This document shows, piece after piece, positions 38,901 through 48,117 of a stretch of 64,000 bases of DNA. Under the pieces are notes generated by a model. The model made no database searches, had not been told where the DNA came from, and worked only from the letters and a program-made list of their open reading frames with translations. The DNA comes from Rubripirellula sp. (GTDB taxonomy: Bacteria; Planctomycetota; Planctomycetia; Pirellulales; Pirellulaceae). The position numbers and the translations under genes are program-made. The DNA lies in NCBI GenBank assembly GCA_029245125.1, contig JAQWPZ010000017.1, positions 1 through 64,000 on the forward strand, read 5' to 3'. The first letter of the stretch is position 1. The number at the start of each line of letters is the position of its first letter.

Positions 38901-39521
38901 AAGCATTGAGTTGCAGTGAACGGTGTATTCCAGATTCTGCTCGGGAGCAATCGTTTTTCCGCGGGGCAGGCCTTCTGTCCGCAAGGAATCTCCTGGCAAC
39001 CGCGACAACGACCATGAGGGGCGATTTGGATCAGTTTGCTGGGTGTCGTGGGAGTGAATCTCACCAAGGTCAGCTAATTCTCCAAGTGTCAGTTCTTGAG
39101 AGGGCAGATTGTCTAGTGACGAGTTCTCGGTGGTTTGGAGTCTCGCCAAGCGAATTGTCAGTTTCGCATTGCGGTTGCCCCGGATTCGGAATTCTACCGT
39201 TCCACTCTTCTTCGCAAATCGAGGTTGGATCAGCAGGCGATTTGGGGGATCGTCAAGTTCTATCGAACCATTCAGTTCAGAATCACCACGATTGACAACT
39301 TCACTAATGGAACTTGTTCCCGGCTGATCATCCGTCAGTTCAAGTTGCGTTTTCCAGTAGCACTGAGCTGGGGCTTGCCATTGAATCTTTAGGCGAAGAT
39401 CAATGATGTTTGCGTCTTGCGCTGAAACCGCGGTAATCGCGAATGCGCATACCCACCCCATCGCCGCCGCAGAAACGCGCGATCGAACCGAACGTCGGCA
39501 GAGACCTCCGTGTCCAGCCAT
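35931..39521 (-). CDS. Large secreted protein, possibly with a glycosidase-like barrel
   Basis: 1196 aa single ORF; signal (VCAFAITAVSAQ); central region LADYAHQMNLTGVMLPAITQGSG...YPHYAGLGLFADQGSHLQPP resembles (beta/alpha)8 enzymes; beta-rich flanks. Confidence 0.6.
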   Translation of the reverse strand: MAGHGGLCRRSVRSRVSAAAMGWVCAFAITAVSAQDANIIDLRLKIQWQAPAQCYWKTQLELTDDQPGTSSISEVVNRGDSELNGSIELDDPPNRLLIQPRFAKKSGTVEFRIRGNRNAKLTIRLARLQTTENSSLDNLPSQELTLGELADLGEIHSHDTQQTDPNRPSWSLSRLPGDSLRTEGLPRGKTIAPEQNLEYTVHCNSMLQHASQQLVLHASLIRVDDGQTISDSRHIMQVDALGNSPAVTVDFQTPTTVGVYEVRSLLFKEDENIWSRIRRRDLPLLQQGQPVVVHTVNQSATELAPDQPDWEAVGEIKPSEPSWSVGTWIPQSTSRFIPGPEIEPSQNALASESYADKTVSLLTSNEVFQTALPVLQPAIPHRIRIRMAQNRPIHLRVHFGTIDSPSHSFVIVQDTVANSENPWLEHTWIHYPKVGEQIYFTNLSTDDAAIESIRVEAGPKRLGDSKPALANDSASPRRAVTLRVTDENWVEHWSNSTPLGRSDFQKATVVAQRIWRSSIRLADYAHQMNLTGVMLPAITQGSGLSNLHFDDPVQLAMQLLSKQSLQVYVSVRPTDLLAELEEALRSQPSRVAELTRDETNRSGQYDLLNPAVQQSLATWLHDLDARYKQYPHYAGLGLFADQGSHLQPPSDVERDPLTIARFAKSAGLQVNQLDLEARSELAQSDAFDDWIQAETHNAFDVITSMLSDRPALMLLPTESLVDLETTSKADWDLAFIIRDGNEQILSDRQLFSQQISDLADTNAKRSSAVLVRATTPTTNQGKIRLGWEFDLSQVMNQLEPNTLLIDQSVVFNQLDDELRDFFSAFTSLPAIPLADAPGSTPTAQTVHVKTSTIDDQLYVAIISSVPWPSEIDLETSASASWDSSTPLLLQPRSNNRIRVTVPAGQMVVLRASAASTKTIKLTGWTSRVGGGIQTLQRIKQQVTSVVERLGSLSDLEPSGQPRNGSFEQSGKMGLVGWLHAQHPPDCVKVDEREHFSGKQSVLLTTDPKSPSRTWLVTETIEPPQSGRLAVSIACLSERQENAPPHRLKVSIEASRNGQPIRFATEFEVPRDGKWNKQHVILEADGIHRGIVDSLRLTIDSLSTGKVWIDDVRLHEHFATEQEREELQSLAFLAVQGLQRSNLAPSGRLLLNPWAQHLLTLKHLNPTEHQSDSPPKPTETPGVAERLRTWLPRPLRF

Positions 39522-39677
39522 TGATCAGGTGTCGTGTTCAGATGAAGTGTTCGGACAAGGCTCGGGCAGAATACCCGGACTTCGAGTGGACACTAGCTTT
39601 CAGAAGCGGGCTGGGTAAAGACGAGATTTTCCACAAGGTCTGTTTCACAAAGTGGATGTTTCACGTGCCGTTCCGGC

Positions 39678-40502
39678 CTAGGTTTCGCCGGTATCGGCTG
39701 TCCAAGGATTGCTCCAATCATCCCAGCACGCCAGGTAGGACTTATACGCCTCACAGGAATCGGCTCTTTCTTCGATCCACTGCTTAGTCTTCTGAACCCG
39801 TTCGAGTTCCTGGTCTAGCGATAGGTTGCCGATTAACAATTGCGTTCGAAGAAAAACAAAATAGGTGTCTAGTACGTCGCAACGACAGTAATCACTGATA
39901 GCCAGCTTATTGCCAGCGTCGAATTGTTGTTGGACTTGGTCCCCGGTCAAATCCATTTTTCCCGGCTTGCCAAGCAACTGCGCCATCAAATTCAGCCCGC
40001 CGTTACAGCGGGCGGCACCGTAATTCATCAGCAAATCTTGCAGATCAAGATGCGTATTGGAGTTGAATCGATTTCGCGGCGTTTTGTACCCCTCCGAAGT
40101 GAACCACGAGGGCACCGATATGCCATACCGAAACGCGGCTAATTCCATGAGTGGAATGTCAAAGGTGCGGCCATTGAAGGTCACCCATTGTGGATACCGG
40201 TAGAGTTCCCATCCGCGCCAGAAATTCTCGGTGATGATGTGTGGGCGAAAATCTGGCTCATCAAGCGAAACAATGTCTAGCAATTCAAAATCTTTGGCGA
40301 CTTTCGCGACGACAACCGCAGTTGGGATCTGAAAGGTGTGGGGAATAAAAGTAGTTCCCCGTTGCTCCATCAACTCATCTTGGTAGGTCGCAATCGCTTC
40401 CGAGGGGCTGTAGCCGGCACCGGGGTATCGGACTTTGGAAATCAGCTCGCCATCGGCAACACTTTCTACATCAAAGACCAAGTGTGCCACTTTCTCTGCC
40501 AT
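39678..40502 (-). CDS. Predicted 3'-5' exonuclease, PolB-like DEDD family
   Basis: MAEKVAHLVFDVESVADGEL...PQWVTFNGRTFDIPLMELAAFRYG...HLDLQDLLMNYGA...YCRCDVLDTYFVFLRTQLL. Confidence 0.85.
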   Translation of the reverse strand: MAEKVAHLVFDVESVADGELISKVRYPGAGYSPSEAIATYQDELMEQRGTTFIPHTFQIPTAVVVAKVAKDFELLDIVSLDEPDFRPHIITENFWRGWELYRYPQWVTFNGRTFDIPLMELAAFRYGISVPSWFTSEGYKTPRNRFNSNTHLDLQDLLMNYGAARCNGGLNLMAQLLGKPGKMDLTGDQVQQQFDAGNKLAISDYCRCDVLDTYFVFLRTQLLIGNLSLDQELERVQKTKQWIEERADSCEAYKSYLACWDDWSNPWTADTGET

Positions 40503-40800
40503 CACTGCCTTCCTCGAGTTTGCGAACGCTTCGATCGTAAGCAACGCTGCAATCGAAAATCGCGTTTCAGTGTATCGCCCAGCAGGTCATCGTGCAGCAT
40601 TTGCCGTTAAGATGATAGGGCACAGAGCGTTCCTATGGAGTGAACCTCGTGTTTGAACGATGCTGACCCCGATAAACGCCCATCTGGGTTGAAAGCTGGT
40701 TGGGAGCGAGGATTGGTTTGCCAAGTTCGTCAGTCAACCGACCGGCTGAATTGTCGGTAACCGTGACACCAGTTGCGGAGTAGATCGTCTACGAAATCTT

Positions 40801-42078
40801 ATGAATCAAGAACGTACTTACAAGGTAATGGAGCAGCGTGTGTCGATTAATCGTCAAAGATTATTGGATCGTTTTCTGCGTTATGTTCGCGTTGGAACTT
40901 CGGCTGATCCGAGTAGCGGTACGTACCCCAGTAGCGAATCGCAGCGCGAGCTAGGAAAATTGTTGACTGAGGAATTGCGGGCGATGACCATTCAGGATGC
41001 GCATCAGGATGAGCATGCCTTGGTCTGGGGAACGGTACCCGCGACTGACGGGGATACAAGTCCAACGGTCGCTTTAGTGGCTCATGTTGATACCAGTCCC
41101 GAGGCACCGGGTCAGGATGTGAATCCTCAGATAGTAGAGTCGTATGAAGGTGGCGATCTTACGTTGCTTTCCGGTGCGGTCATTAGCGGCGACGATTGTG
41201 ACGAGTTGAGTGGGCTGATCGGGAAGACCCTAATCACGACCGACGGCACCACGTTATTGGGCGGCGATGACAAGGCAGGTGTGGCCATCATCATGGAGCT
41301 AGCTCAGACACTGATTGAGAATCCACATTTAGTGCATGGGCCAGTTCGTGTGTTGTTTACCTGTGATGAAGAGATAGGGCATGGGACGGAAAAAATTGAC
41401 TTAGAAAAGTTGGGTGCCACCGTCGCCTACACGCTTGATGGTGGTGGCGCAGGAGTGATTGATGTGGAGACTTTTTCCGCCGATGCTGCCACTGTTCGAT
41501 TCACCGGCCATAACATTCATCCCGCGATCGCGAAGGATCGAATGGTCAATGCACTTCGAGCGGTAAGCGATTTTGTGACTGCCCTGCCCCGCGACATGAC
41601 GCCCGAGACAACACAGGATCGTGCCGGGTTCATTCATCCCTATGGAATAACTGGTGGCGTTGGTGAAGCATCGGTAGAACTAATCCTGCGTTCTTTCGAA
41701 ACAGAAGATCTGGCTACTTACGCCGATTTGATTCGGAAAACTGCCTCGCAAGTGGCGGATTCGATGCCCGGACTGAAGGTAGAAGTCGAGGTGAAAGAGC
41801 AGTATCGCAATCTGCGTGAGGGGCTCAGCGAATTGCCGGAAGCGGTGATGCTTCCGCAGCAGGCATTCGAAAATCTTGATCGAGAATGGACGAGTGCCAT
41901 CATTCGAGGCGGAACAGATGGAAGCCAGTTGACCGAGAAGGGGCTACCGACTCCCAATCTCTCCAGCGGTCAGCACAATATTCACGCCGTCACCGAGTTC
42001 GCCTGTTTGGACGAGATGGTCGAGGCCACAGAGCACTTGGTCGAATTATTGTCGCTCTGGAGCCAGTTGAAGAGTTAG
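40801..42078 (+). CDS. pepT: Peptidase T (tripeptide aminopeptidase)
   Basis: RLLDRFLRYVRVGTSADPSSGTYPSSESQRELGKLL, LVAHVDTSPEAPG, LLGGDDKAGVAIIMELAQ, FTCDEEIGHGTEKIDLEKLGATVAYTLDGGGAG, IRGGTDGSQLTEKGLPTPNLSSGQHNIH. Confidence 0.93.
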   Translation: MNQERTYKVMEQRVSINRQRLLDRFLRYVRVGTSADPSSGTYPSSESQRELGKLLTEELRAMTIQDAHQDEHALVWGTVPATDGDTSPTVALVAHVDTSPEAPGQDVNPQIVESYEGGDLTLLSGAVISGDDCDELSGLIGKTLITTDGTTLLGGDDKAGVAIIMELAQTLIENPHLVHGPVRVLFTCDEEIGHGTEKIDLEKLGATVAYTLDGGGAGVIDVETFSADAATVRFTGHNIHPAIAKDRMVNALRAVSDFVTALPRDMTPETTQDRAGFIHPYGITGGVGEASVELILRSFETEDLATYADLIRKTASQVADSMPGLKVEVEVKEQYRNLREGLSELPEAVMLPQQAFENLDREWTSAIIRGGTDGSQLTEKGLPTPNLSSGQHNIHAVTEFACLDEMVEATEHLVELLSLWSQLKS

Positions 42079-42089
42079 CCCTACCAGTG

Positions 42090-42941
42090 TCATTCGTGCC
42101 GCTCCAAGGCGACCCCATCACTGCTGGCCATGATGGTCCCCTCAATCTTCGGGTGGCCAAAATCTGCCGCACCGGTGCGGACAATCAAGTTGTCAGACAT
42201 CTTGGCTGTCCCGTCATGGTGAGTGTGTCCACACAGCACCGTGAACTGTTGGTCAGGATGATGGTCGGCATGAGATAGCAGCATTTTTCCTAGTTGGCCG
42301 CAGACAAAGAACGGAGCCCAGTTTTCGTCGGTTGTCTTTCCTTCGTACCAGCACGCTTCACAAAAGGGAGGTACGTGCGTGGCGATGATGACTTGGCGGG
42401 TGGCGGGAGAGATTGATTCGAGCTTCGCCTGCAAGCGTGCGGCTGCTTCGGCTCCCAAACGATTCAGCTGTTGCTTCCAGGTGCTGGAATCGGTCTGGTG
42501 AAAGTCTTCGATCAAACGAAAGTCTTTCAGCTCAATCGGAGTGTCTTCGTAGTTTCCTTCGCTAGCGTCGCCCCAGCCATCTTCGCCAACCAGGGTTACC
42601 AATGCGTCGTCTCCCAATGCGATCGCGCCGGTATCCGTCAGGTAATGAAGATTGTCGGACTCGCGAGCAGCATGAACCACACGCTGTCGCGTGGTGCCGA
42701 TCGAACCATGATAGAAATCGTGGTTTCCGAGGACAAAGAAGATTGGCATCGAGATCGAGTTTGCCAAGTATTGCAGCTGGGCGATGACGTCATCACCTTC
42801 GGAGATATCTCCGGTGATGACGACACCATCAGCTCCTTGCGATGCAATTGATTCAATCCATCGCAGTCGATCTCGTTCTGCGGTGTGGTCGAGGTGAAGA
42901 TCGGTAGTCCAAATCAATCTCACGTTCGAGTCACCAATCAA
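42090..42941 (-). CDS. Calcineurin-like metallophosphoesterase
   Basis: [21 protein letters not shown]...[17 protein letters not shown]...[13 protein letters not shown]...[10 protein letters not shown]. Confidence 0.88.
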   Translation of the reverse strand: MIGDSNVRLIWTTDLHLDHTAERDRLRWIESIASQGADGVVITGDISEGDDVIAQLQYLANSISMPIFFVLGNHDFYHGSIGTTRQRVVHAARESDNLHYLTDTGAIALGDDALVTLVGEDGWGDASEGNYEDTPIELKDFRLIEDFHQTDSSTWKQQLNRLGAEAAARLQAKLESISPATRQVIIATHVPPFCEACWYEGKTTDENWAPFFVCGQLGKMLLSHADHHPDQQFTVLCGHTHHDGTAKMSDNLIVRTGAADFGHPKIEGTIMASSDGVALERHE

Positions 42942-44119
42942 GCAGAAGCCGCTTCACTTGCGGCCGCCGCCAACGCGTCGGCTTTATCGGTTTTTTCCCA
43001 TGTGAATGCATCACCGGTTCGACCGAAGTGGCCACCCGAAGTCGTCTCTGTAAAGATCGGACGTCGCAGTTGCAGGTGGTCGATGATACCAGCAGGAGTC
43101 AGCGGGAAATGTTCGCGAACCAACTCGCAAAGTTGCGTGTCATCAATTTTGCCAGTCCCTTCGGTATCAACATGCACGCTAACCGGTTCGGTAACACCGA
43201 TAGCGTATGCCAATTGGACTTCGCAGCGTTCTGCTAAGCCAGACGCGACGATGTTCTTCGCAACGTATCGTGCCATGTAAGCTGCTGAGCGGTCGACCTT
43301 TGTAGAATCTTTTCCACTGAAAGCGCCGCCGCCGTGACGACCCCATCCGCCGTAGGTGTCGACAATGATTTTCCGACCGGTTAAGCCGCAATCACCGTGA
43401 GGGCCACCGACGACGAACTTTCCGGTCGGGTTGATGTGGTAATTAATTTCACTCGTGACGAGTTCTTCTGGAAGTTCCGGCAAGATGACTTTGTTGATGA
43501 TGAAGTCGCGGATCTCTTCATTGCTGACATCTTCGTCGTGTTGAGCGCTGACGACGACCGTATCGATGCGGACTGGCTTGTTACCTTCGTATTCGACTGT
43601 GACTTGGCTCTTGTTGTCTGGACGCAGCCATGAGACTTCTTTGTTGAATCGTGCCTCGGTCAACCGATTGATGATGCGATGTGACAGCGCGATCGGCAGC
43701 GGCATCAGTTCTTCGGTATCGCGGCAGGCATAGCCGAACATCAAGCCTTGGTCACCTGCTCCGACCTCTTTGCCAGAATTTGCATCTGAGTCGACACCTT
43801 GGGCGATGTCAGGACTTTGAGAGTCGATCGATACCATGACAGAACATGTGTCGCCGCAAATTCCCATATGATCGTCGGTGTAGCCGACGTCGTTGATCGT
43901 CTTGCGGACGATATCCGAGTAATTCACTTGCGCCTTGGTCGTGATCTCTCCAGCGATAATGGCGATGCCGGTGGTAACCATGGTTTCACAGGCGACTCGG
44001 CTGTATGGATCTTGTTCGAGCAATGCATCCAAAACACTGTCAGAAATGCGATCCGCCAGCTTATCTGGGTGACCCATGCTGACCGATTCGCTGGTAAAGA
44101 GGTATCGAGCGTTGCTCAC
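42938..44119 (-). CDS. metK: S-adenosylmethionine synthase
   Basis: [77 protein letters not shown] start at 44119. Confidence 0.97.
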   Translation of the reverse strand: MSNARYLFTSESVSMGHPDKLADRISDSVLDALLEQDPYSRVACETMVTTGIAIIAGEITTKAQVNYSDIVRKTINDVGYTDDHMGICGDTCSVMVSIDSQSPDIAQGVDSDANSGKEVGAGDQGLMFGYACRDTEELMPLPIALSHRIINRLTEARFNKEVSWLRPDNKSQVTVEYEGNKPVRIDTVVVSAQHDEDVSNEEIRDFIINKVILPELPEELVTSEINYHINPTGKFVVGGPHGDCGLTGRKIIVDTYGGWGRHGGGAFSGKDSTKVDRSAAYMARYVAKNIVASGLAERCEVQLAYAIGVTEPVSVHVDTEGTGKIDDTQLCELVREHFPLTPAGIIDHLQLRRPIFTETTSGGHFGRTGDAFTWEKTDKADALAAAASEAASA

Positions 44120-44204
44120 GACGGCTTTTCTCCCGGCAGCAGTGCCGATGGGTTAGGTTGGTTTTACAATTCAAGAGCTAATAAACTAATTGGATACAAC
44201 CTTC

Positions 44205-44244
44205 CTGAGAAGCGTCCACGGATTCTCAGAAGCGTCCATGGAGT
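44205..44244. repeat. Two-copy tandem 20-bp repeat in metK/VWA divergent promoter region
   Basis: CTGAGAAGCGTCCACGGATT (44205-44224) and CTCAGAAGCGTCCATGGAGT (44225-44244); 17/20 identical. Confidence 0.85.
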
Positions 44245-44281
44245 GGCGAGCGATTGGAATCGTGACAAGTAAGCAGCCAAA

Positions 44282-45325
44282 ATGACCTTAAAACCGAAAA
44301 AAACGCGAGATTCAGCGGCTTCGCCAGAGGTTGACTCGGATTTGCCGCTGCCAAATCGAACAACGCCTGCCATGCTGATGTCGCTGCTGATGCACGTCAT
44401 TATCCTGACCACGGCGGGATTGATTTGGTCTCGCGAGCCCGCGGGGACCGGGCAGCCGACCGATCGTCCGATTGGAATCGCCATGGTCCATCGGATGCCG
44501 GACCGCGATCGCTACGTTGAAGCCAGTCAAACGACGGCGGTCCAGGCTGAGCAAGCGGCCGCTGAATCGACTCCCTCAGCTGCCGCCGCGCCCCCAGCCG
44601 ATTTGTCCCCGCCAGTCGATTTGGCGGGCGTATTGGAGGCGATGGAGTCAATCCCGTCACCCGTCTCAGGCACAGGGTTAGCTGGTGAAACACAGCTGGG
44701 TGGCGATGCTTTCGAGGGTGATGGCAGCGGAAGCACGACTGGCAACTCCGAGGAAGCAACCACTACTTTGTTCGGGATCTCCGGGAGTGGGTCGCGATTC
44801 GTCTACGTTTTCGATCGTTCCGACAGTATGAATGGTTTTGGGGGGCGACCTCTGCGAGCGGCCAAGTCAGAAATGATCCGGAGTCTGCGATCGTTGACCG
44901 AACGACAACAATTCCAGTTGATTTTTTACAACGATAAACCCTCACCATTCAAACTCTCGGGACTGCCGTTGCAGATGATTTCGGGTGAGGAGTCCTATCG
45001 TCAACTGGCAGAAAATCATATTCGGTCGATCCAGGCGTTCGGTGGGACCGAGCATGAGACAGCGCTGAAAATGGCGCTCCGAATGGGACCAGATGTCGTG
45101 TTCTTTTTGACCGATGCCCGGATCCCTCGGCTGTCATCATCCGAACTAAGAGATATCAAGAATTTGGCTGATAGTGTCGGTGCGACGATTCACACGATTG
45201 AATTTGGTCCCGATCCAGCCGCGCCGGCTGACAGTTTTTTGCGAATCCTTGCAGCGCAGAATCTGGGCGAATATCGCTATATCAATGTGCAGACCCTTGG
45301 TCAGATCTCGGCGGGCAGCGAATGA
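44282..45325 (+). CDS. VWA-domain protein with TonB-like N-terminal TM anchor
   Basis: TPAMLMSLLMHVIILTTAGLIW (SxxxH in TM), Pro/Ala/Glu-rich linker, then FVYVFDRSDSMNGFGGRPLRAAKSEMIRSLRSL (MIDAS DxSxS). Confidence 0.85.
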   Translation: MTLKPKKTRDSAASPEVDSDLPLPNRTTPAMLMSLLMHVIILTTAGLIWSREPAGTGQPTDRPIGIAMVHRMPDRDRYVEASQTTAVQAEQAAAESTPSAAAAPPADLSPPVDLAGVLEAMESIPSPVSGTGLAGETQLGGDAFEGDGSGSTTGNSEEATTTLFGISGSGSRFVYVFDRSDSMNGFGGRPLRAAKSEMIRSLRSLTERQQFQLIFYNDKPSPFKLSGLPLQMISGEESYRQLAENHIRSIQAFGGTEHETALKMALRMGPDVVFFLTDARIPRLSSSELRDIKNLADSVGATIHTIEFGPDPAAPADSFLRILAAQNLGEYRYINVQTLGQISAGSE

Positions 45326-46275
45326 CGAATTGCACCGGCAGACAACGCTGTATCTCCAGAGATTTCGCCATGATCTTTCTGTTGAGTGGAATCAGTCTAT
45401 TCTTCGTTCAGCCAGTCTTCGCTCAGGCAGATTCACCGCGGGCGGATTCCCTGGATCGTGTTTGGGTGCAACCACCGCCATCGACCGGCCAAACGGCCTC
45501 GTGGTTCCCGCCTTCAGTTCGTTCAGTGGAAGGACAGATTCTTCGGTTCGATTCCGCTCAGATGGAGATTGTTGTTCAGGGTGCGAGTAGTGCGTCCCGG
45601 TTGGCATCCGAACGCGTTGTGTGGGTTCAGCCCGCAGGATTCGAATCATTAGAAGGTCCGATGGTAGACCTTTATCGGAAAGGTGAGTTTGCCGACTCTC
45701 TCTCTAGGTTGCCTGCGACGCTGGAACAAAGACCACCCATTTGGCGTCAGCAGTGGATCACGATGTTGGCGGCCAATGCGGCGTGGAAGAGCCGGCGAAG
45801 CAAGATCGCGTTGGACCTTGTTTCGCAGCTTGATCGTCGTCCATTACCATCCTCGGCAGTTGCCTGGTTGCCGATTGCGTGGCAACGCGGAGTTCAATCG
45901 GCTGAGGCGATGAGAGACGCAGAGCCTCGGCTATCGGATCCCTCGGAAGCTGTTCGCTTGGTCGCTGCGAGCTGGTTGTTGTCTTCCTCCAAGCGAAACG
46001 ACGCAGCTGCTGTGCTCAAACAGCTTGTCGCCAGTGATCGTGATGAAATTGCCACCCTGGCGGGGTCCTTGCTGTGGCGTACAGCCTCTCCACCTGAGGT
46101 TCAACGTTTGGCTCGCAAGTGGGAGCAGCAACTCGCTGATATGCCGATGGTTTTTCAACCTGGTCCGACCCGTGCTCTGGCCGATCAGCTGGAAGCCGCT
46201 GGGATGGCTGAGAATGCCAAGCGGTTGCGATGGGCGATGGAATTGACGCCTATTCACCCAAGTTTTCGTGATTAA
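45322..46275 (+). CDS. Secreted helical-repeat (TPR/HEAT-like) protein paired with VWA gene
   Basis: 4-bp overlap with the VWA gene; signal FLLSGISLFFVQPVFAQA; helical region WITMLAANAAWKSRRSKIALDLVSQLDRRPL. Confidence 0.65.
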   Translation: MTNCTGRQRCISRDFAMIFLLSGISLFFVQPVFAQADSPRADSLDRVWVQPPPSTGQTASWFPPSVRSVEGQILRFDSAQMEIVVQGASSASRLASERVVWVQPAGFESLEGPMVDLYRKGEFADSLSRLPATLEQRPPIWRQQWITMLAANAAWKSRRSKIALDLVSQLDRRPLPSSAVAWLPIAWQRGVQSAEAMRDAEPRLSDPSEAVRLVAASWLLSSSKRNDAAAVLKQLVASDRDEIATLAGSLLWRTASPPEVQRLARKWEQQLADMPMVFQPGPTRALADQLEAAGMAENAKRLRWAMELTPIHPSFRD

Positions 46276-46399
46276 GAAACGCGGGTGAATCAACAAGAAA
46301 TTTAGCGTTGGCAATTCAGTCGCTTTCTCGTCCACTCCGCTTGTGATTGTTATGATGCGAGGAAGATTACTCCGAAGTAGCCGTTTTTGAAGTGAGCCT

Positions 46400-46738
46400 A
46401 TGCCTTCAATATTTTCTAAAATCATCGCTAAAGAAATTCCAGCAGACATCCTTCACGAAGATGACGTTTGCTTGGCGTTTCGCGATATCAATCCCAAAGC
46501 CCCCACCCATTTTCTTGTAATCCCGAAAAAAGAAATTGAATCACTTGCCGATGTGAGCGAAGAAGACGAAGCGATTTTGGGCCGGTGTTTAGTTGTGGCG
46601 TCGAAGGTTGCCGACTCTGAGGGCCTGGAAGCTGGTTATCGATTGGTGGCCAACACGCGTGAAGAAGGTGGGCAGGAAGTACCGCACTTGCACTTTCATA
46701 TTCTCGGGGGCCGCCCGATGAATTGGCCACCAGGGTGA
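46400..46738 (+). CDS. HIT-family (HinT-like) nucleotide hydrolase
   Basis: MPSIFSKIIAKEIPADILHEDDVCLAFRDINPKAPTHFLVIPKKEI...GGQEVPHLHFHILGGRPMNWPPG. Confidence 0.95.
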   Translation: MPSIFSKIIAKEIPADILHEDDVCLAFRDINPKAPTHFLVIPKKEIESLADVSEEDEAILGRCLVVASKVADSEGLEAGYRLVANTREEGGQEVPHLHFHILGGRPMNWPPG

Positions 46739-46748
46739 ACACCGCGAT

Positions 46749-47885
46749 ATGTCACGATTTGACTATCTAGAACGGCGGCTAGAGCAATTGATCGATCAGG
46801 ATCGCCTGAGGCGACTGGTTCCGCGGCAGATCGACGGCAATGAATTGGTCGCGGGCGATTCTAGGTTGCATAACTTTGGTAGCAATGACTACTTAGGCTT
46901 GGCTGATCAGTCGGTGCAAGCTGCGGCAAGCGGGAGTGCCGCCAGCGCGTTGGTGTGCGGTTGGACGAATGGCCATCAACAGCTTGCCGAGGAACTGGCT
47001 GCCTTTGAATCTTCTGAATCGGCCGTGTTGTTTCCTAGTGGCTACGCGGCTTGCAGCGGGACGATCGCGACCGTTGCGGATCGGGGTGATTTGATTCTTA
47101 GCGACGAACTGAATCATGCTTCGCTGATCGATGGTTGCCGACTTTCACGCGCTGAACGAGTCATCTACCCACACCGTGACTTCCGTTTTGTGAAGGAAAA
47201 GCTGAGTGAGGTCCGCAGTCAATTCGAGCGAGTTTGGATCGTGACAGATGGCGTCTTCAGTATGGACGGACATCTTGCACCACTGCCACAACTAGCGGAT
47301 ATCGGGGATCGCTATGATGCGACCTTGATCGTTGATGAGGCTCACAGTACCGGTGTGCTGGGGGCAGGAGGTCGCGGCGTTTGTGAATGGTTAGGGGTCG
47401 AGGATCGAGTTCCTATCCGAATTGGCACGCTCAGCAAAGCGATCGCCAGCCAAGGTGGATTTGTGGTGGGGCCACGAGTTGTGGTCGATTATTTAATCAA
47501 TCGGTGTCGCTCACTGGTTTTCAGCACCGCCTTGGCACCTGCCGCCGTAGCAGCAGCGAGAAGAAGTTTGCGAATGATCGTCAGCGAACCTCAGCGGCGG
47601 CACGTTCTTCATCAACTCTCCCAACAGGTCCGTGAGTCACTTTCGTTGGCTGCTGGTCAGGCCGAGCAGGGCGTTCCGATCATTCCTGTCGTTTTTGGCT
47701 CCGAGAGTAAGGCGATCGACGCGGCCCATCAATTGAATCAACGAGGCTTTTATGTGCCAGCGATTCGGCCACCGACTGTCCCCGCTGGGACCGCTCGACT
47801 GAGAATCTCGCTTTCCGCCACCCATAACCCTGAAATAGTGGGGCGATTGTGCGAGGAAGTGAGGCAATTGCTTCCCAGAAGATGA
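46749..47885 (+). CDS. bioF: 8-amino-7-oxononanoate synthase / KBL-family aminotransferase
   Basis: LHNFGSNDYLGLADQ, VLFPSGYAACSGTIATVADRGDLILSDELNHASLIDGCRLSRA, LIVDEAHSTGVLGAGGRGVCEWLGV, GTLSKAIASQGGFVVG. Confidence 0.88.
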   Translation: MSRFDYLERRLEQLIDQDRLRRLVPRQIDGNELVAGDSRLHNFGSNDYLGLADQSVQAAASGSAASALVCGWTNGHQQLAEELAAFESSESAVLFPSGYAACSGTIATVADRGDLILSDELNHASLIDGCRLSRAERVIYPHRDFRFVKEKLSEVRSQFERVWIVTDGVFSMDGHLAPLPQLADIGDRYDATLIVDEAHSTGVLGAGGRGVCEWLGVEDRVPIRIGTLSKAIASQGGFVVGPRVVVDYLINRCRSLVFSTALAPAAVAAARRSLRMIVSEPQRRHVLHQLSQQVRESLSLAAGQAEQGVPIIPVVFGSESKAIDAAHQLNQRGFYVPAIRPPTVPAGTARLRISLSATHNPEIVGRLCEEVRQLLPRR

Positions 47886-48117
47886 GGTAAGGTTCGATAC
47901 TGACGCCGCCGTGGTCGCCGTCGCAGAGGCAGTGATAGCGGGTGTGCGATGATACTGGGCGAACGCGATCACGCTTGGCAAACCAGTAGGCAAGACAAGG
48001 AATCGTCGTAATCCGGATTCTTTCCTAAGAATCGCCAGAATCTTCCTAAGAATTCTCGTCATCGGGCGTCTACCCATCTGTCCGCTTCCACGCGTCTACC
48101 TATTCCTGATCTTCTGG

